Assembly: GCA_964482205.1 (NCBI GenBank)
Contig: CAYZWI010000005.1
Span: forward strand, 184,929-248,928
Source of the DNA: JAZDGX01 sp964482205
Lineage (GTDB): Bacteria > Eisenbacteria > RBG-16-71-46 > CAIMUX01 > WJJG01
Length of the DNA stretch: 64,000 nt
Direction of reading: 5' to 3'
The notes below the pieces were generated by a model. It made no database searches and had not been told where the DNA came from. It saw only the letters and a program-made list of their open reading frames with translations. Shown piece after piece: positions 53,162-62,189 of this stretch. Numbering within the stretch: the stretch's first letter is position 1; every line of letters begins with the position of its first letter. Position numbers and translations under genes: made by a program.

Positions 53162-54040
53162 TCAGCGCTCATTCCGCCAACGCGAAATGCGCGCGAGAAA
53201 GCCGGAATCGTTCCATCGCTCGCATAGATCCCGCAACTCCGATCGCGCTCCGCGCCATTCCAGATCTTCCAGCTCCTCAGCCACCGGAGCATCCAGGCGC
53301 AAGGTGGCGAGATAGCGGAAGAGCTCGGCCTCCTTGCGGTGGGCGGCGAGGCTCTCGGCGAGCCGCGTCGCGCGCGCGGACGGCAGGCCCCACGAGCGCA
53401 GGTCGTCGGGAATCGCTTCGAGATGGGGGAAGCGGGAGAGCACGGCGCTCGCCGACTTCGCGCCCCAGCCCGGAATGCCCGGGTATCCGTCCGACGCATC
53501 GCCGACCAGGCCGAGCCAATCGGGGATGGACGCAGGCCGCACGCCGAATTTCTCGATCACGCCTGCTTCATCGAGCACGAGATTCTTGCGGCGATCGAGA
53601 CAGACGATGCGCCGGCCGTCCACGAGCTGCGCGAAATCCTTGTCGGGAGAGCAGACGACGATCTGCTCCACCTGCGGATGCCGCGCCAGCCGGGCGGCCG
53701 CCGCGCCGATCGCGTCGTCGGCTTCGAACTCCACCATCGGCCAGACGACGACGCCGAGCGCGTGGACCGCCTCTTCGGCCAGCGGAAACTGCGCGAGGAG
53801 ATCGGCGGGCACGCCCGCGCTGGTCTTGTAACCGTCGAAGAGCTCGTTGCGAAAGGATTCGATCACATGGTCGAAGGCGACGGCGATGTGGGTGACGCCC
53901 GGTGCTGTGACGAGCGCGTGCATGCTGCGCAGGAGGCCCAAGGTCGCGCCGACTTCGCGCCTATCGCGCGCCTTGCGGGACGGCGCGCCGAAGTAGCTGC
54001 GGAAGAGCTCGTAGGTGCCGTCGACCAGGTGGACCTTCAT
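53162..54040 (-). CDS. stand-alone 5'-3' exonuclease (FEN/PolA N-terminal type)
   Basis: 292 residues from ATG 54040 (GGAG six bases upstream; 54052 and 54079 are alternatives). PIN-like 5' nuclease domain: 'VHLVDGTYELFRSYFG' (first Asp), 'AFDHVIESFRNELFDGYK', 'FEADDAIGAAAARLA' (metal Asp/Glu), 'VVCSPDKDFAQLV' and the helix-hairpin-helix 'LVGDASDGYPGIPGWGAKSA'. It lacks the polymerase domains of DNA polymerase I, so it is a discrete flap endonuclease/exonuclease, probably acting in Okazaki fragment processing or repair. It follows the PNPOx-like gene by 55 bases on the same strand. Confidence 0.9.
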   Translation of the reverse strand: MKVHLVDGTYELFRSYFGAPSRKARDRREVGATLGLLRSMHALVTAPGVTHIAVAFDHVIESFRNELFDGYKTSAGVPADLLAQFPLAEEAVHALGVVVWPMVEFEADDAIGAAAARLARHPQVEQIVVCSPDKDFAQLVDGRRIVCLDRRKNLVLDEAGVIEKFGVRPASIPDWLGLVGDASDGYPGIPGWGAKSASAVLSRFPHLEAIPDDLRSWGLPSARATRLAESLAAHRKEAELFRYLATLRLDAPVAEELEDLEWRGARSELRDLCERWNDSGFLARISRWRNER

Positions 54041-54095
54041 CGCCTGCTCCATCGCCGGCGTGACCGCCGCTCGTGCCATCGCCGCGGCCGCACCA

Positions 54096-54557
54096 TCACT
54101 CCCGCTTGGGCGAGCGCTTGCCGGTGAGCTCGTCGACGTCCACGCGCACGAGGACGGTGCGCCGGACCATCTCGGGCGCGAACGAGAAGGCGCGCTCCGA
54201 ATACTGCGCCAGGATGATGGCGAGCGCGGTTTCCTTGTCCGCCTCCTCGACGAACGCCGCCCGGCCGAAACCGATCACGCTGCGATAGCGCATGCCCCAC
54301 CCGCAACCGCGCTCCGATTCCACGATCGCATCCAGGAGGTCGAACTCCACGCACACGCGCGGGTTTGCGCGCAGGAGCTCGAGCTTGCGCCCTTCGGGCG
54401 CGCAGTGGAAATAGAGCGCGCGGCCGTCGTAGCCGAAGCTGAGGGGCACGACATAGGGTTGCTCGCCATCCGTCATTCCCAAGCGGCACACCCGGCACGC
54501 GCGAATGATCGCGTCGATCTCTCCGCGGTCGTCAATCGCGCGCTCGTTTCTTCTCAT
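54096..54557 (-). CDS. pyridoxamine-5'-phosphate-oxidase-fold flavoprotein (NimA-like)
   Basis: 153 residues from ATG 54557, with AAAGGAAGG upstream. 'AIIRACRVCRLGMTDGEQPYVVPLSFGYDGRALYFHC' spans the split-barrel FMN-binding start (only parts quoted: CRVCRLGMTDG, VVPLSFGYDGRALYFHC), and 'GRKLELLRANPRVCVEFD' and 'SVIGFGRAAFVEEADKETAL' follow the NimA/PNPOx-like pattern. Likely an FMN- or F420-using reductase or oxidase of unknown substrate; members include 5-nitroimidazole resistance proteins. Confidence 0.85.
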   Translation of the reverse strand: MRRNERAIDDRGEIDAIIRACRVCRLGMTDGEQPYVVPLSFGYDGRALYFHCAPEGRKLELLRANPRVCVEFDLLDAIVESERGCGWGMRYRSVIGFGRAAFVEEADKETALAIILAQYSERAFSFAPEMVRRTVLVRVDVDELTGKRSPKRE

Positions 54558-54653
54558 CGGCCTTCCTTTGATCGTCTCTTTCCGGCCTGATCGACCCATC
54601 TCGGCTGGCGCCTTCACGCCTGCTTGCCATTCGCGCGGCCGGCGCGCCCGCCC

Positions 54654-55265
54654 TCAGCGAGATTGCAGCAAGGCGATTTCGTAGGTCATGGGGATCACGA
54701 TCGGCTCGACCCCGCGATATCGCTCCAGACGCGCGGCCGCGGCCGCGTCGTGCGGGCCCATCTTTGCGAGGAGCTCGTCGAAACGCTCGAAGCGCTGTTC
54801 GGTGGAAAACGCCCGGCGGCGCGCGATCGGAAAGCGCTCGACCGCATCCCAGGCGGCCGCCACCTTCTCCTCCTCCGCGACATGCCAGGACCAGGGCGAA
54901 TCCCGCCCGTGATCGAAGACGAGGATGTCGGGCGCGAGCCTCGTTGCCTGCATGAGGGCGCGGTGCGGATCGGTCATCTCGTGGAGGCAGAATTCGAAGA
55001 GCACGACATCCGCGCGCAAGGGCAGCGTCCAGGCGAGAAAGTCGGTGCATACATAGGCGAAGCGATCGGTGAGGTGCTCGCGTTGCACGGCCTTCTGCAG
55101 CTGCTCGATCGCCGGCAAGTCGCGATCGACCGCGATCACCGCGCTCGCCTCGCGGGCATAACCGATCAGTTGCCCGCCGCCCCCGCCGATCGTGATCACG
55201 GTCTTGTCCCGCACGCTGTAGAAGTCCGTCAGATTCCGGACCATGAGCGCGTAATCGGTCGCCAT
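54654..55265 (-). CDS. class I SAM-dependent methyltransferase
   Basis: 203 residues from ATG 55265 (GAGGAG eight bases upstream). 'KTVITIGGGGGQLIGYAREA' is the glycine-rich SAM-binding motif I, 'VIAVDRDLPAIEQLQ' motif II, and 'ADVVLFEFCLHEMTDPHRAL' motif IV. C-terminal half is helical. The substrate is unknown; the fold resembles small-molecule methyltransferases. It follows the M28 peptidase by 111 bases on the same strand. Confidence 0.82.
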   Translation of the reverse strand: MATDYALMVRNLTDFYSVRDKTVITIGGGGGQLIGYAREASAVIAVDRDLPAIEQLQKAVQREHLTDRFAYVCTDFLAWTLPLRADVVLFEFCLHEMTDPHRALMQATRLAPDILVFDHGRDSPWSWHVAEEEKVAAAWDAVERFPIARRRAFSTEQRFERFDELLAKMGPHDAAAAARLERYRGVEPIVIPMTYEIALLQSR

Positions 55266-55376
55266 GCGAAAGACTCCTCGAAGACTGCTTGCCAATCGCT
55301 GCCCTCGGAAGGCTGGTCTCGAAAGACGGCCCCTTCGCGCTTGTCGAAACGCGAACGGCAGCGCTCCTCTTCGTCG

Positions 55377-57746
55377 CTACATCCGGTCCAGATTCCCGCC
55401 GAGCATCGCGCGCAAGTGACGCCCTTCGATGTTGCCCGTGGCCAGCAGCTCTTCCAGAAACGCCCACACCGGCTCCTCGCCGGAAGCGAGCATCCACGGC
55501 GTGAGGTCGAGGTGCACGCGGTCCCAACCGAGGCGGCCGAGCAGGGAAGCGAGCTCCGCGGGCGGCATCGGGCCGTCCAGAGAGACGAGAAAGAAGAAGC
55601 GCTTGCGCGGATAGGCTTGCGGATCGGGGATTCGCTCGCCGCGCGCGGGAAAGATCCTCACGAGCGCCTTTCCTTCGGCCGGCAATCCCGAGACCCAGGC
55701 CGTGTCGGGGCGGACGAGAAAGAGCGCGCCTTCTCGAGCAAAGGAGGCCAGCGAATCGGAAACGATGTCCCTGCTCGTCGCCGATGTCCCATCGAGCAGG
55801 CTGACGTGCAAAGCGCGAAGCAGCGGACGATACGCGGGCGGAATCTCTTGCGGATCGCGAAGCCCGATCAACCGGCCGTGCCTCCACTCCCGCGCCGCCC
55901 CGCGCACGCGGGGGAGGCCATCGATCAGGCGAGCGTCGCCTTCATCCTGCCGCGCGATTCCGGCCAGGTACGTGGGCGATGCAAACTCCCCGCCATCGAA
56001 CCACTGCGTCGAAGCGGCGATCGCATCGGGAGCGGAAGGGAGGTCCGCGTCTCCTTCGCCGCCCTGCCCTCCGCGCGCGTTCGCGCCCGTGAAGTCCACT
56101 TGATAGGCGGTATTCAGCAGCGCCCGCCCAGCGCGATGCCCGCAGGCCAGCGGTTGCGGCCAATCGGCGAGAAAGCGGATCCAGCGCTCCGCGGCGCGCC
56201 CTACGCCCTGGACCGCCAGGGTGTCGATCCAGGCGAATTCGTCGTCGAGACAGTGATAGAACTTGTGCTCGCCGTCGCTCCACAGATTGCTCGTCGGCAC
56301 GCCCGCGTTGCGAAACGGCGCGTGATCGCTTCCGTCTCCGCCCCAGGCGCGCGTCAGATTCAAGCTGTCGAGCACGCCCGGATCGAGAGCCTCTCGAAAG
56401 GCGCGCAGAATCCAGGGATATTGCTCTCCGCCGCCGAGTCCGGTCTTGCCCGATCCGTGCCCGGCCATGTCGAAGTTCACCATCATCACCGCGCGATCGA
56501 GGTCGATGGGCGGATGCGCCGCGAACGCTTCGGCGCCCAGCAGGCCTTGCTCCTCTCCCGCGAATGTGGCGAAGACGAGCGTGCGCCGCGGCCGGTCGCC
56601 GCGCGCGAAGGCGCGCGCCAGCTCCAGCACGACCGAGGCGCCCGAAGCATTGTCATCGGCGCCGTTGAAGACGCGTCCGAGCGCGTCCATGCCGACGTGA
56701 TCCATGTGCCCGCCGATGAGCACGATCTCGTCGCGCAGCCGCCGATCGCCACCCGGGATCATGGCGACCGCATTGCGCGCCAGGCCCTCGGGCCCGCGCT
56801 CCACTTCGAAAGCGATGCGGATGCGTTTTCCGGTCGCGAAGGGATCGGGTTTGCTCGCGATCGCCGCCTCGTACTTGGCGCGTTCGCGGCCCGTTTCCAT
56901 GAAGAGCAGGTCGGCCACGCGATGCCCGACATACGCCACGGGAGTCGTGGGGAAATACGAACCGGCGTGCACCGCGCCGCCGTGCACCGGGCGGCTCTCC
57001 TGCACATACAACACCGCGGCGGCCCCGCGCGCGACCGCCGCATGCAGGGTGGAGTCGCGCGTAGTCTCGAGATCCCAGTCGAAGCCGTTGGCGGGCGCGC
57101 CGCGGAAGATGAGCACCACTTTGCCGCGCACATCGATGTCGCCGTAGTCGTCCCACTCGCGGGCCGCGTCGCTCAACCCGTGCCCGACCACGATGACTTC
57201 CGCGGTCACCTTCCCCGAGCCGCTGTTGGTGACCGGATCGAAGTCGTTGCCGTAGAGCAGCGGCACATTTCCATAGGGGCTGTCGAGCAGTTCCATGCTC
57301 GCGGCGCGGACCTCCGTCGCCAGCATGGGCACGCGCTGGAAGAAGCTGCCCGCTTCCCCTGCGGGAAGGAGACCGGCGCGTTCGAATTCGCGCGCGGCAA
57401 ATTCCTCCATGCGCGCGCCGCCCGGGCTGCCGCTCTTGCGCCCTTCGTAGTCATCGCCCGCGATCTCGGAGATCATCGCCAACGCGCGGCGATGATCGAA
57501 ACGCGGCTCGGGCATGGCGGCCGCGACCGCGGCCGCGCCGGTCACGGGCTCGCCGGTGGCCGCAGGCTTGGCCGCCGCCTGCGCGGATGGCGCCGCGGCG
57601 CAAAGTGAGACGGCGAAGAGGAAGATGCAGACGGGGAAGCGCGTGAAGCGAGCGATGAAGCGCTTGCGAGCGGCGAGGCGCTTGCGAGCGGCGAGGCGCG
57701 TGCGAGCTGCGAGGCGCGTGCGAGCTGCGAAATCGTGAAGCGTCAT
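55377..57746 (-). CDS. secreted M28-family aminopeptidase with PA domain
   Basis: 789 residues. An Arg-rich n-region encoded by an 18-bp tandem repeat is followed by the hydrophobic signal 'FPVCIFLFAVSLCAAAPSAQA'. A PA-type insert lies around residues 130-310. The M28 zinc site is clear: 'LIGGHMDHVG', 'NGADDNASGASVVLEL', 'FATFAGEEQGLLGAEAF' (catalytic Glu plus ligand), 'MVNFDMAGHG' and 'KFYHCLDDEFAW'. A C-terminal region of about 230 residues after the peptidase domain has no recognised fold. Expected to be an exported aminopeptidase that completes degradation by the C25, S8 and tricorn proteases. Its ATG overlaps the stop of the upstream sulfatase-fold lipoprotein gene by four bases. Confidence 0.9.
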   Translation of the reverse strand: MTLHDFAARTRLAARTRLAARKRLAARKRFIARFTRFPVCIFLFAVSLCAAAPSAQAAAKPAATGEPVTGAAAVAAAMPEPRFDHRRALAMISEIAGDDYEGRKSGSPGGARMEEFAAREFERAGLLPAGEAGSFFQRVPMLATEVRAASMELLDSPYGNVPLLYGNDFDPVTNSGSGKVTAEVIVVGHGLSDAAREWDDYGDIDVRGKVVLIFRGAPANGFDWDLETTRDSTLHAAVARGAAAVLYVQESRPVHGGAVHAGSYFPTTPVAYVGHRVADLLFMETGRERAKYEAAIASKPDPFATGKRIRIAFEVERGPEGLARNAVAMIPGGDRRLRDEIVLIGGHMDHVGMDALGRVFNGADDNASGASVVLELARAFARGDRPRRTLVFATFAGEEQGLLGAEAFAAHPPIDLDRAVMMVNFDMAGHGSGKTGLGGGEQYPWILRAFREALDPGVLDSLNLTRAWGGDGSDHAPFRNAGVPTSNLWSDGEHKFYHCLDDEFAWIDTLAVQGVGRAAERWIRFLADWPQPLACGHRAGRALLNTAYQVDFTGANARGGQGGEGDADLPSAPDAIAASTQWFDGGEFASPTYLAGIARQDEGDARLIDGLPRVRGAAREWRHGRLIGLRDPQEIPPAYRPLLRALHVSLLDGTSATSRDIVSDSLASFAREGALFLVRPDTAWVSGLPAEGKALVRIFPARGERIPDPQAYPRKRFFFLVSLDGPMPPAELASLLGRLGWDRVHLDLTPWMLASGEEPVWAFLEELLATGNIEGRHLRAMLGGNLDRM
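57661..57732. repeat. 18-bp tandem repeat, four copies, within the M28 coding start
   Basis: Four exact-register units: 57661-57678 and 57679-57696 (identical CGCTTGCGAGCGGCGAGG), then 57697-57714 and 57715-57732 (CGCGTGCGAGCTGCGAGG and one variant). On the minus strand each encodes one L-A-A-R-[KT]-R block in the signal peptide n-region. Confidence 0.9.
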
Positions 57747-59113
57747 CGAATGTATCCCAGCGCGCGCAACCGCTCGCGCATGCGTTCGTCGATCGTGACC
57801 TGTTCGGGAGGAAGCGCCGGCACGCCGCTGAAATGACTCGCCATGCTGGCGAGCATTCGCTCCACGCGCTCCCCATTCGCGGGGGCGAGGTCGCGCGTTT
57901 CCCGCGGATCATTCGACAGATCGTAGAGGAACACGCCCGCGTGGACATTCGGAGCTTCCGAATATTCCGTGCGGCTCTCGGGAGGGACGAGGCTCAGGTC
58001 GCGCTCCTCCACGCGAATGAGCTTCATCCCCGAGAAAAGCAGGGCGCGTTGACGGAAGCCGGGCGGACGGTTGCGCTCGATGAAGAGCGGGCGGTCGGAG
58101 AGCGACGGGCCGGAGGAATGCGGCGCCAGCATGTTTGCGCCGGGAAGGCCGGCGGGAGGCGCGACCCCGAGCAAGGCGAGCATCGTCGGCAGGAGATCGA
58201 TCTGCTGCACGATCGAATCGTCCTTGCCCGGCGCGATGCCGGGCCCGCTCACCATCAACGGCACGCGCACCACTTCCTCGTAACAGGTCTCGTGGTATTG
58301 CGCGCCGTGCTCGCCGAATTCCTCGCCGTGGTCGGCGGTCACGATCACGAAGGTGCGATCGAGGAGCTTCTTGCCGCGCAGGACATCGAGCAGTCGCGCA
58401 ATCTGCGCGTCGGTGTGCGCGATCTCTTGGTCGTAGCGGTCGCTGTCGGTGTCGCCGAATTCGGCCCACGACGCATGGGGCAGATAGGCGAAGTGAGGAT
58501 CGAAGTAATGCACCCAGACGCAGAAGGGCTGCTTGACGCTCTTCAGGTCCTCAATGGCGAGCCCGGTCAGTTCCTGGGAAGTCTCGATCGCGTGCGGATC
58601 GCCGCGGTCGAGCACGGAAGCGTCGAAATGCGCGAATCCCTGATCGAACCCGTAGACCGCGGTGAGGAGAGTATGGCTGACATAGGCCCGCGTGTCGTAG
58701 CCCTGGGCCGCCAGCAGAGTCGCAAGCGTGGGGATACCCGACTTCAACCGATAGTTGAAGTCGACCGCCTGGTGATCTTTCGGATGGAGACCGGTCATGA
58801 TGGTCGCCATCGAAGGCAGCGTCCAGCCTGACTGGCTGTAGGCGCGGGAGAAGACGAGGCTGTTCGCCGCGAGGCGATCGAGCGTGGGCGAGGTCGGCCG
58901 CGCATAGCCGTTGCCGCTCAGGCGGTCGGGCCGAAGCGTGTCGATGGAGATGAGAAGCAAATTGGGCGGCCGGTTCTCGTTCGATTGACAGGTGAGCAAC
59001 GCAGCGGGCAAGAGCAGGCCGAGCGCGAGAAAGAGGATCTTCCTTCGCCGGCCGCCCACCGCCCCGTTGAGCGCCCTTCGCCTCGCCCCGTGCTCGCCGC
59101 AAAATGCCTTCAT
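57743..59113 (-). CDS. sulfatase-fold lipoprotein
   Basis: 456 residues from ATG 59113 (GAGG six bases upstream). A signal region ends in a lipobox-like LLTC (Cys42). 'LLLISIDTLRPDRLSGNGYA' gives the metal-binding Asp, 'HYFDPHFAYLPH' and 'VTADHGEEFGEHG' the later metal ligands, and 'QQIDLLPTMLALLG' is typical of the sulfatase fold. The nucleophile segment reads 'SQSGWTLPSMATIMTG', so Thr98 replaces the formylglycine Cys/Ser and the CxPSR signature is missing. It is therefore better called an alkaline-phosphatase-superfamily hydrolase or transferase of the envelope. Coupled by a 4-base overlap to the M28 aminopeptidase gene. Confidence 0.85.
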   Translation of the reverse strand: MKAFCGEHGARRRALNGAVGGRRRKILFLALGLLLPAALLTCQSNENRPPNLLLISIDTLRPDRLSGNGYARPTSPTLDRLAANSLVFSRAYSQSGWTLPSMATIMTGLHPKDHQAVDFNYRLKSGIPTLATLLAAQGYDTRAYVSHTLLTAVYGFDQGFAHFDASVLDRGDPHAIETSQELTGLAIEDLKSVKQPFCVWVHYFDPHFAYLPHASWAEFGDTDSDRYDQEIAHTDAQIARLLDVLRGKKLLDRTFVIVTADHGEEFGEHGAQYHETCYEEVVRVPLMVSGPGIAPGKDDSIVQQIDLLPTMLALLGVAPPAGLPGANMLAPHSSGPSLSDRPLFIERNRPPGFRQRALLFSGMKLIRVEERDLSLVPPESRTEYSEAPNVHAGVFLYDLSNDPRETRDLAPANGERVERMLASMASHFSGVPALPPEQVTIDERMRERLRALGYIR

Positions 59114-59253
59114 CGCTGACCTCGCCGATGGCTTTCCGCTCCGCCCTCTGGGCCTCATGAGCCGCGCATGCTCTCCATGCTCGCGCGCGACGCCCTTCTG
59201 TGGCGCCGGCTGCGCACCGATGCTTCCCTTGGAGGCCGCTTCGGAAAAACATC

Positions 59254-59259
59254 ACTATA
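59254..59259 (-). promoter_or_regulatory. candidate -10 of the sulfatase-M28 operon
   Basis: Minus-strand TATAGT (5/6) with no matching -35 or extended TG. It lies in the 514-base divergent gap (59114-59627) between the sulfatase-fold gene and the GT39-like gene, in which no gene is seen. The leader would be about 135 bases. Confidence 0.35.
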
Positions 59260-59627
59260 GACCTGCAAGTTGCCCTGGAATAGGGCCGATCGGCCGGGGC
59301 GCGCGGGGGCCGCGGACCGGTCCGCCGACGAGCCGGCAATCCGTGCGGGCCGAGGCTTGGCTTGACGGCAGCTCCGATGCTAGTCTCGCTCTTTCTGTCG
59401 AGCGACGAGGGCCTGTCGAGCCTGCCAACGAAGAGCGACGAAGGGAGAGCGCTCCGCACGCGCCCTTGCGCCTGCGGATTTCGCGGGGCGATCCGCGGAA
59501 CCCTCGCATGCGAAAGACGGTGGGTGTGGAGTACCCGATCGCAGGCCTCGTCGAGAAACCGGAATGCATCCGGTCCCATTCCGCGCTCGCTCGGATGCGC
59601 GGTTCACGCAAGGAAACAAACGGTCCT

Positions 59628-62120
59628 ATGCCATCAAGCCCATCTTCCGGACATGCGCCTGCGGCGCGCGCGGCGAGCTCGGCGGGCGCGGCCGCGAAAG
59701 AACGCTCCCATTTCCATGCGAGGCGCGTGAGCCTCCGCGAAGGGATCCTCCTCGCCGTCATCGTCCTGGCCGGAGTGCTGTTGCGCGTATCGTACTTGTC
59801 GGAGTTCCAGCGCGAGCCCGTCTTCCACGCGCCCATTTCGGACGCCGCGTTTCACGATTACTGGGCGCGCGGGATCGTGAGCGGAAACTGGGCGGTCGCG
59901 GAAGGCGAGCCCGATCCACGCATTCCCCAGGTGCCCTTCCTGCGCCCTCCCGGCTATGCCTATTTCCTCGCGGGCATCTACAAAGTGTTCGGCGCCGATC
60001 CGCACAGCGCGCGCGTTTTTCAAATGGTGCTCGGCCTCGTGAATGTGGTCCTCGCGTTCCTGCTCGGGCGCGCGATCCTGGGACGCACCGCGGGCTTCCT
60101 GCTCGCGGCCTTCTGTTCGCTCTATTGGGTATTTCCCTACTACGAGGCCGAACTGCACGCGCCCGCGATCTTCATCACCCTCGCCCTGCTTCTCTTTCTC
60201 GTGCTGCATTCCTGGCTGCAGAAGCCCGATGCGAAGAAGGTCTTCGCGGCCGGGCTGATCACCGGCGCGTTGGCGCTCTTGCGCGCTGAGACGCTGCTCT
60301 TCGTCCCGGTCGCATGGTGGTGGATGGCCTGGGCGCGCAAACAGGCGCCGGCCGGGTCGGGGAAATGGGCCGCGTGGCGGCCGGGCGCGATCTTCGCCTT
60401 GGCGACGGCGCTCGCGATCGCCCCGGCGACCCTTCGCAACGCGGTGGTCGCGAAGGAATTCGTTCCGATCTCGGCCAACGCGGCGATCAACTTCTACATC
60501 GGCAACAACGAGACGAGCGACGGCGTGACCACGCGCATTCCGGGTCTCAGCGAAATCGCCGGGACGGCCGGGTGGAGCTGCTTCTCGTACGATCAGATCA
60601 TCCAGGCGATGTCGCAACAGGAGGGGCGTCCGCTCACCTACACGGCCGCGTCGAGGATCTTCAACGACCGGGCGTTCGACTACATCTCCGGGCACTTCGG
60701 GCGCTTTCTCGCTCTCACGCTGAAGCGCGCCGCGCTCTTCTGGGGACCCGATGAGGTGGCCAACAACAGCGCCATCGCCGACGAGAAGGCTCACAGCGCC
60801 GCGCTGCGCTGGAACCCCGGCTTCGCGCCGGTATTCGGGCTCTCGCTGCTCGGGCTGATCTTGATGATCGCGCAACGCAAGGCGTCGCAGCGCGGGCCGG
60901 GTCAAAAGCGCGGCCGCATCTTCGCGATGCTGGGGGGAGTGGGCGATGAACCGCGCCCGGCCGTGGGCGAGCGCCAGGTCGCCGGGTCGAGCGCACCGCC
61001 CGGCACCGCGATGCCGCTCCTGATCGGCCTCTTCGTGCTCGCGGGATTCGTCGCCGTGCTGCCTTTCATCGCCGCGTCTCGATTTCGCGCCCCGTACATT
61101 CCCTTCATCTTCGTCTTCGGCGCATTCGGGTTGGAGCGGCTGATCGCGTGGTGGCGACGAAAATCCTGGCGGCCTTTGGGGATCGCCCTCGGCCTGGCGG
61201 TGGTGTTCACGATCCTCGGGAGCATCTCGTTCGCGGGATACCGCACCGATCCCGCCTGGTGGCACACCGATCGCGCGCTCGCGCTTTGGAGGGCCGATCG
61301 CGTGGACGAAGCGGCCGCGGAATTCCGCACCGCGCTGGGGAAGAACCCGGGCTTTGTCGATGCCCATGTCTGGCTGGCCGGATTGCTCACGCAGCAAGGC
61401 AAGCTGCAAGAGGCCGAAAGCCACTACGCCCTCGTGCTTCAGCACCGGCCCGATCGCATCGACCTTCGGCTGAAACTCGGATCTCTGCTGCTGCAACTCG
61501 ACAAGCCCGCGGAAGCGAAGATCCAGCTCGAAGAAGTCGTCCGCCGCAATCCGAATCTCTTCGAAGGGTGGTTCGAATACGGTCGCGCGCTGGACGGCGT
61601 GGGAGAAGTGGAAGCGAGCCGCACGGCCTTCGCGCGTTCGCTCGAATTGAATCCCGACGAGCCCTCTGCCTTCGTCAATCAAGCGGTTGCGCTCATGCGG
61701 GCGGGAAAGGCGGCCGAGGCTCTGCCCTTGCTGCAGCGCGCGGTGCAGATGAAGCCCGATCTCGCTCCCGGGTATCTTTGGCTGGGGCAGGCCTACGCGG
61801 AAACGAAGGAGAGCGAGAAAGCGCGCGCGGCCTATCAAGAGGCGATTCGTCTCGATCCCAAGAACCCGCTTCCATATGTCTACATCGGCGTGCTGGCAAA
61901 CGGGCAGCAGAATGTCGAGGAAGCCGCGCGCTGGTTCCGCATGGCCATTGAAGCGGACCCCAACAACAGCGCCGCCCACTTCAATCTCGCGGGCATGCTG
62001 GCCACGCAGGGAAAGATCGACCAGGCGATCGCGGAGTTCGAAGAGGTCCTCCGCCTCGAGCCCGGCAATCAGGCCGCCCGGCAGTATCTGGCGCGCTTGC
62101 GCTCCAACCGGCGGCTATGA
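59628..62120 (+). CDS. GT39-like membrane glycosyltransferase fused to TPR domain
   Basis: 830 residues from ATG 59628. The first 45 residues are Ala/Pro/Ser-rich, then 'LREGILLAVIVLAGVLLRVSYL' starts about 11 transmembrane segments. 'PISDAAFHDYWARGIVSGNW' (first periplasmic loop with an Asp/His pair) and 'FLRPPGYAYFLAGIYKVFG' are typical of the ArnT/PMT-like GT-C fold that uses polyprenyl-phosphate sugars. The C-terminal 270 residues are some eight tetratricopeptide repeats ('DEAAAEFRTALGKNPGFVDA', 'EEAARWFRMAIEADPNNSAA'), probably periplasmic. It may glycosylate secreted proteins or lipids in the envelope. The donor and acceptor are unknown. Confidence 0.85.
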   Translation: MPSSPSSGHAPAARAASSAGAAAKERSHFHARRVSLREGILLAVIVLAGVLLRVSYLSEFQREPVFHAPISDAAFHDYWARGIVSGNWAVAEGEPDPRIPQVPFLRPPGYAYFLAGIYKVFGADPHSARVFQMVLGLVNVVLAFLLGRAILGRTAGFLLAAFCSLYWVFPYYEAELHAPAIFITLALLLFLVLHSWLQKPDAKKVFAAGLITGALALLRAETLLFVPVAWWWMAWARKQAPAGSGKWAAWRPGAIFALATALAIAPATLRNAVVAKEFVPISANAAINFYIGNNETSDGVTTRIPGLSEIAGTAGWSCFSYDQIIQAMSQQEGRPLTYTAASRIFNDRAFDYISGHFGRFLALTLKRAALFWGPDEVANNSAIADEKAHSAALRWNPGFAPVFGLSLLGLILMIAQRKASQRGPGQKRGRIFAMLGGVGDEPRPAVGERQVAGSSAPPGTAMPLLIGLFVLAGFVAVLPFIAASRFRAPYIPFIFVFGAFGLERLIAWWRRKSWRPLGIALGLAVVFTILGSISFAGYRTDPAWWHTDRALALWRADRVDEAAAEFRTALGKNPGFVDAHVWLAGLLTQQGKLQEAESHYALVLQHRPDRIDLRLKLGSLLLQLDKPAEAKIQLEEVVRRNPNLFEGWFEYGRALDGVGEVEASRTAFARSLELNPDEPSAFVNQAVALMRAGKAAEALPLLQRAVQMKPDLAPGYLWLGQAYAETKESEKARAAYQEAIRLDPKNPLPYVYIGVLANGQQNVEEAARWFRMAIEADPNNSAAHFNLAGMLATQGKIDQAIAEFEEVLRLEPGNQAARQYLARLRSNRRL

Positions 62121-62189
62121 GCGCCGAGCCGGTGGAGCGCGCGGGCTTCTCTTTCCCTGCGCGACGATCGTGAGGAAACGGTTCCGGGC

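Noticed and set aside
61565..61585. GGTTCGAAT sequence resembling a tRNA T-loop
   Set aside because: It lies within a TPR of the GT39-like gene and no cloverleaf can be built around it.
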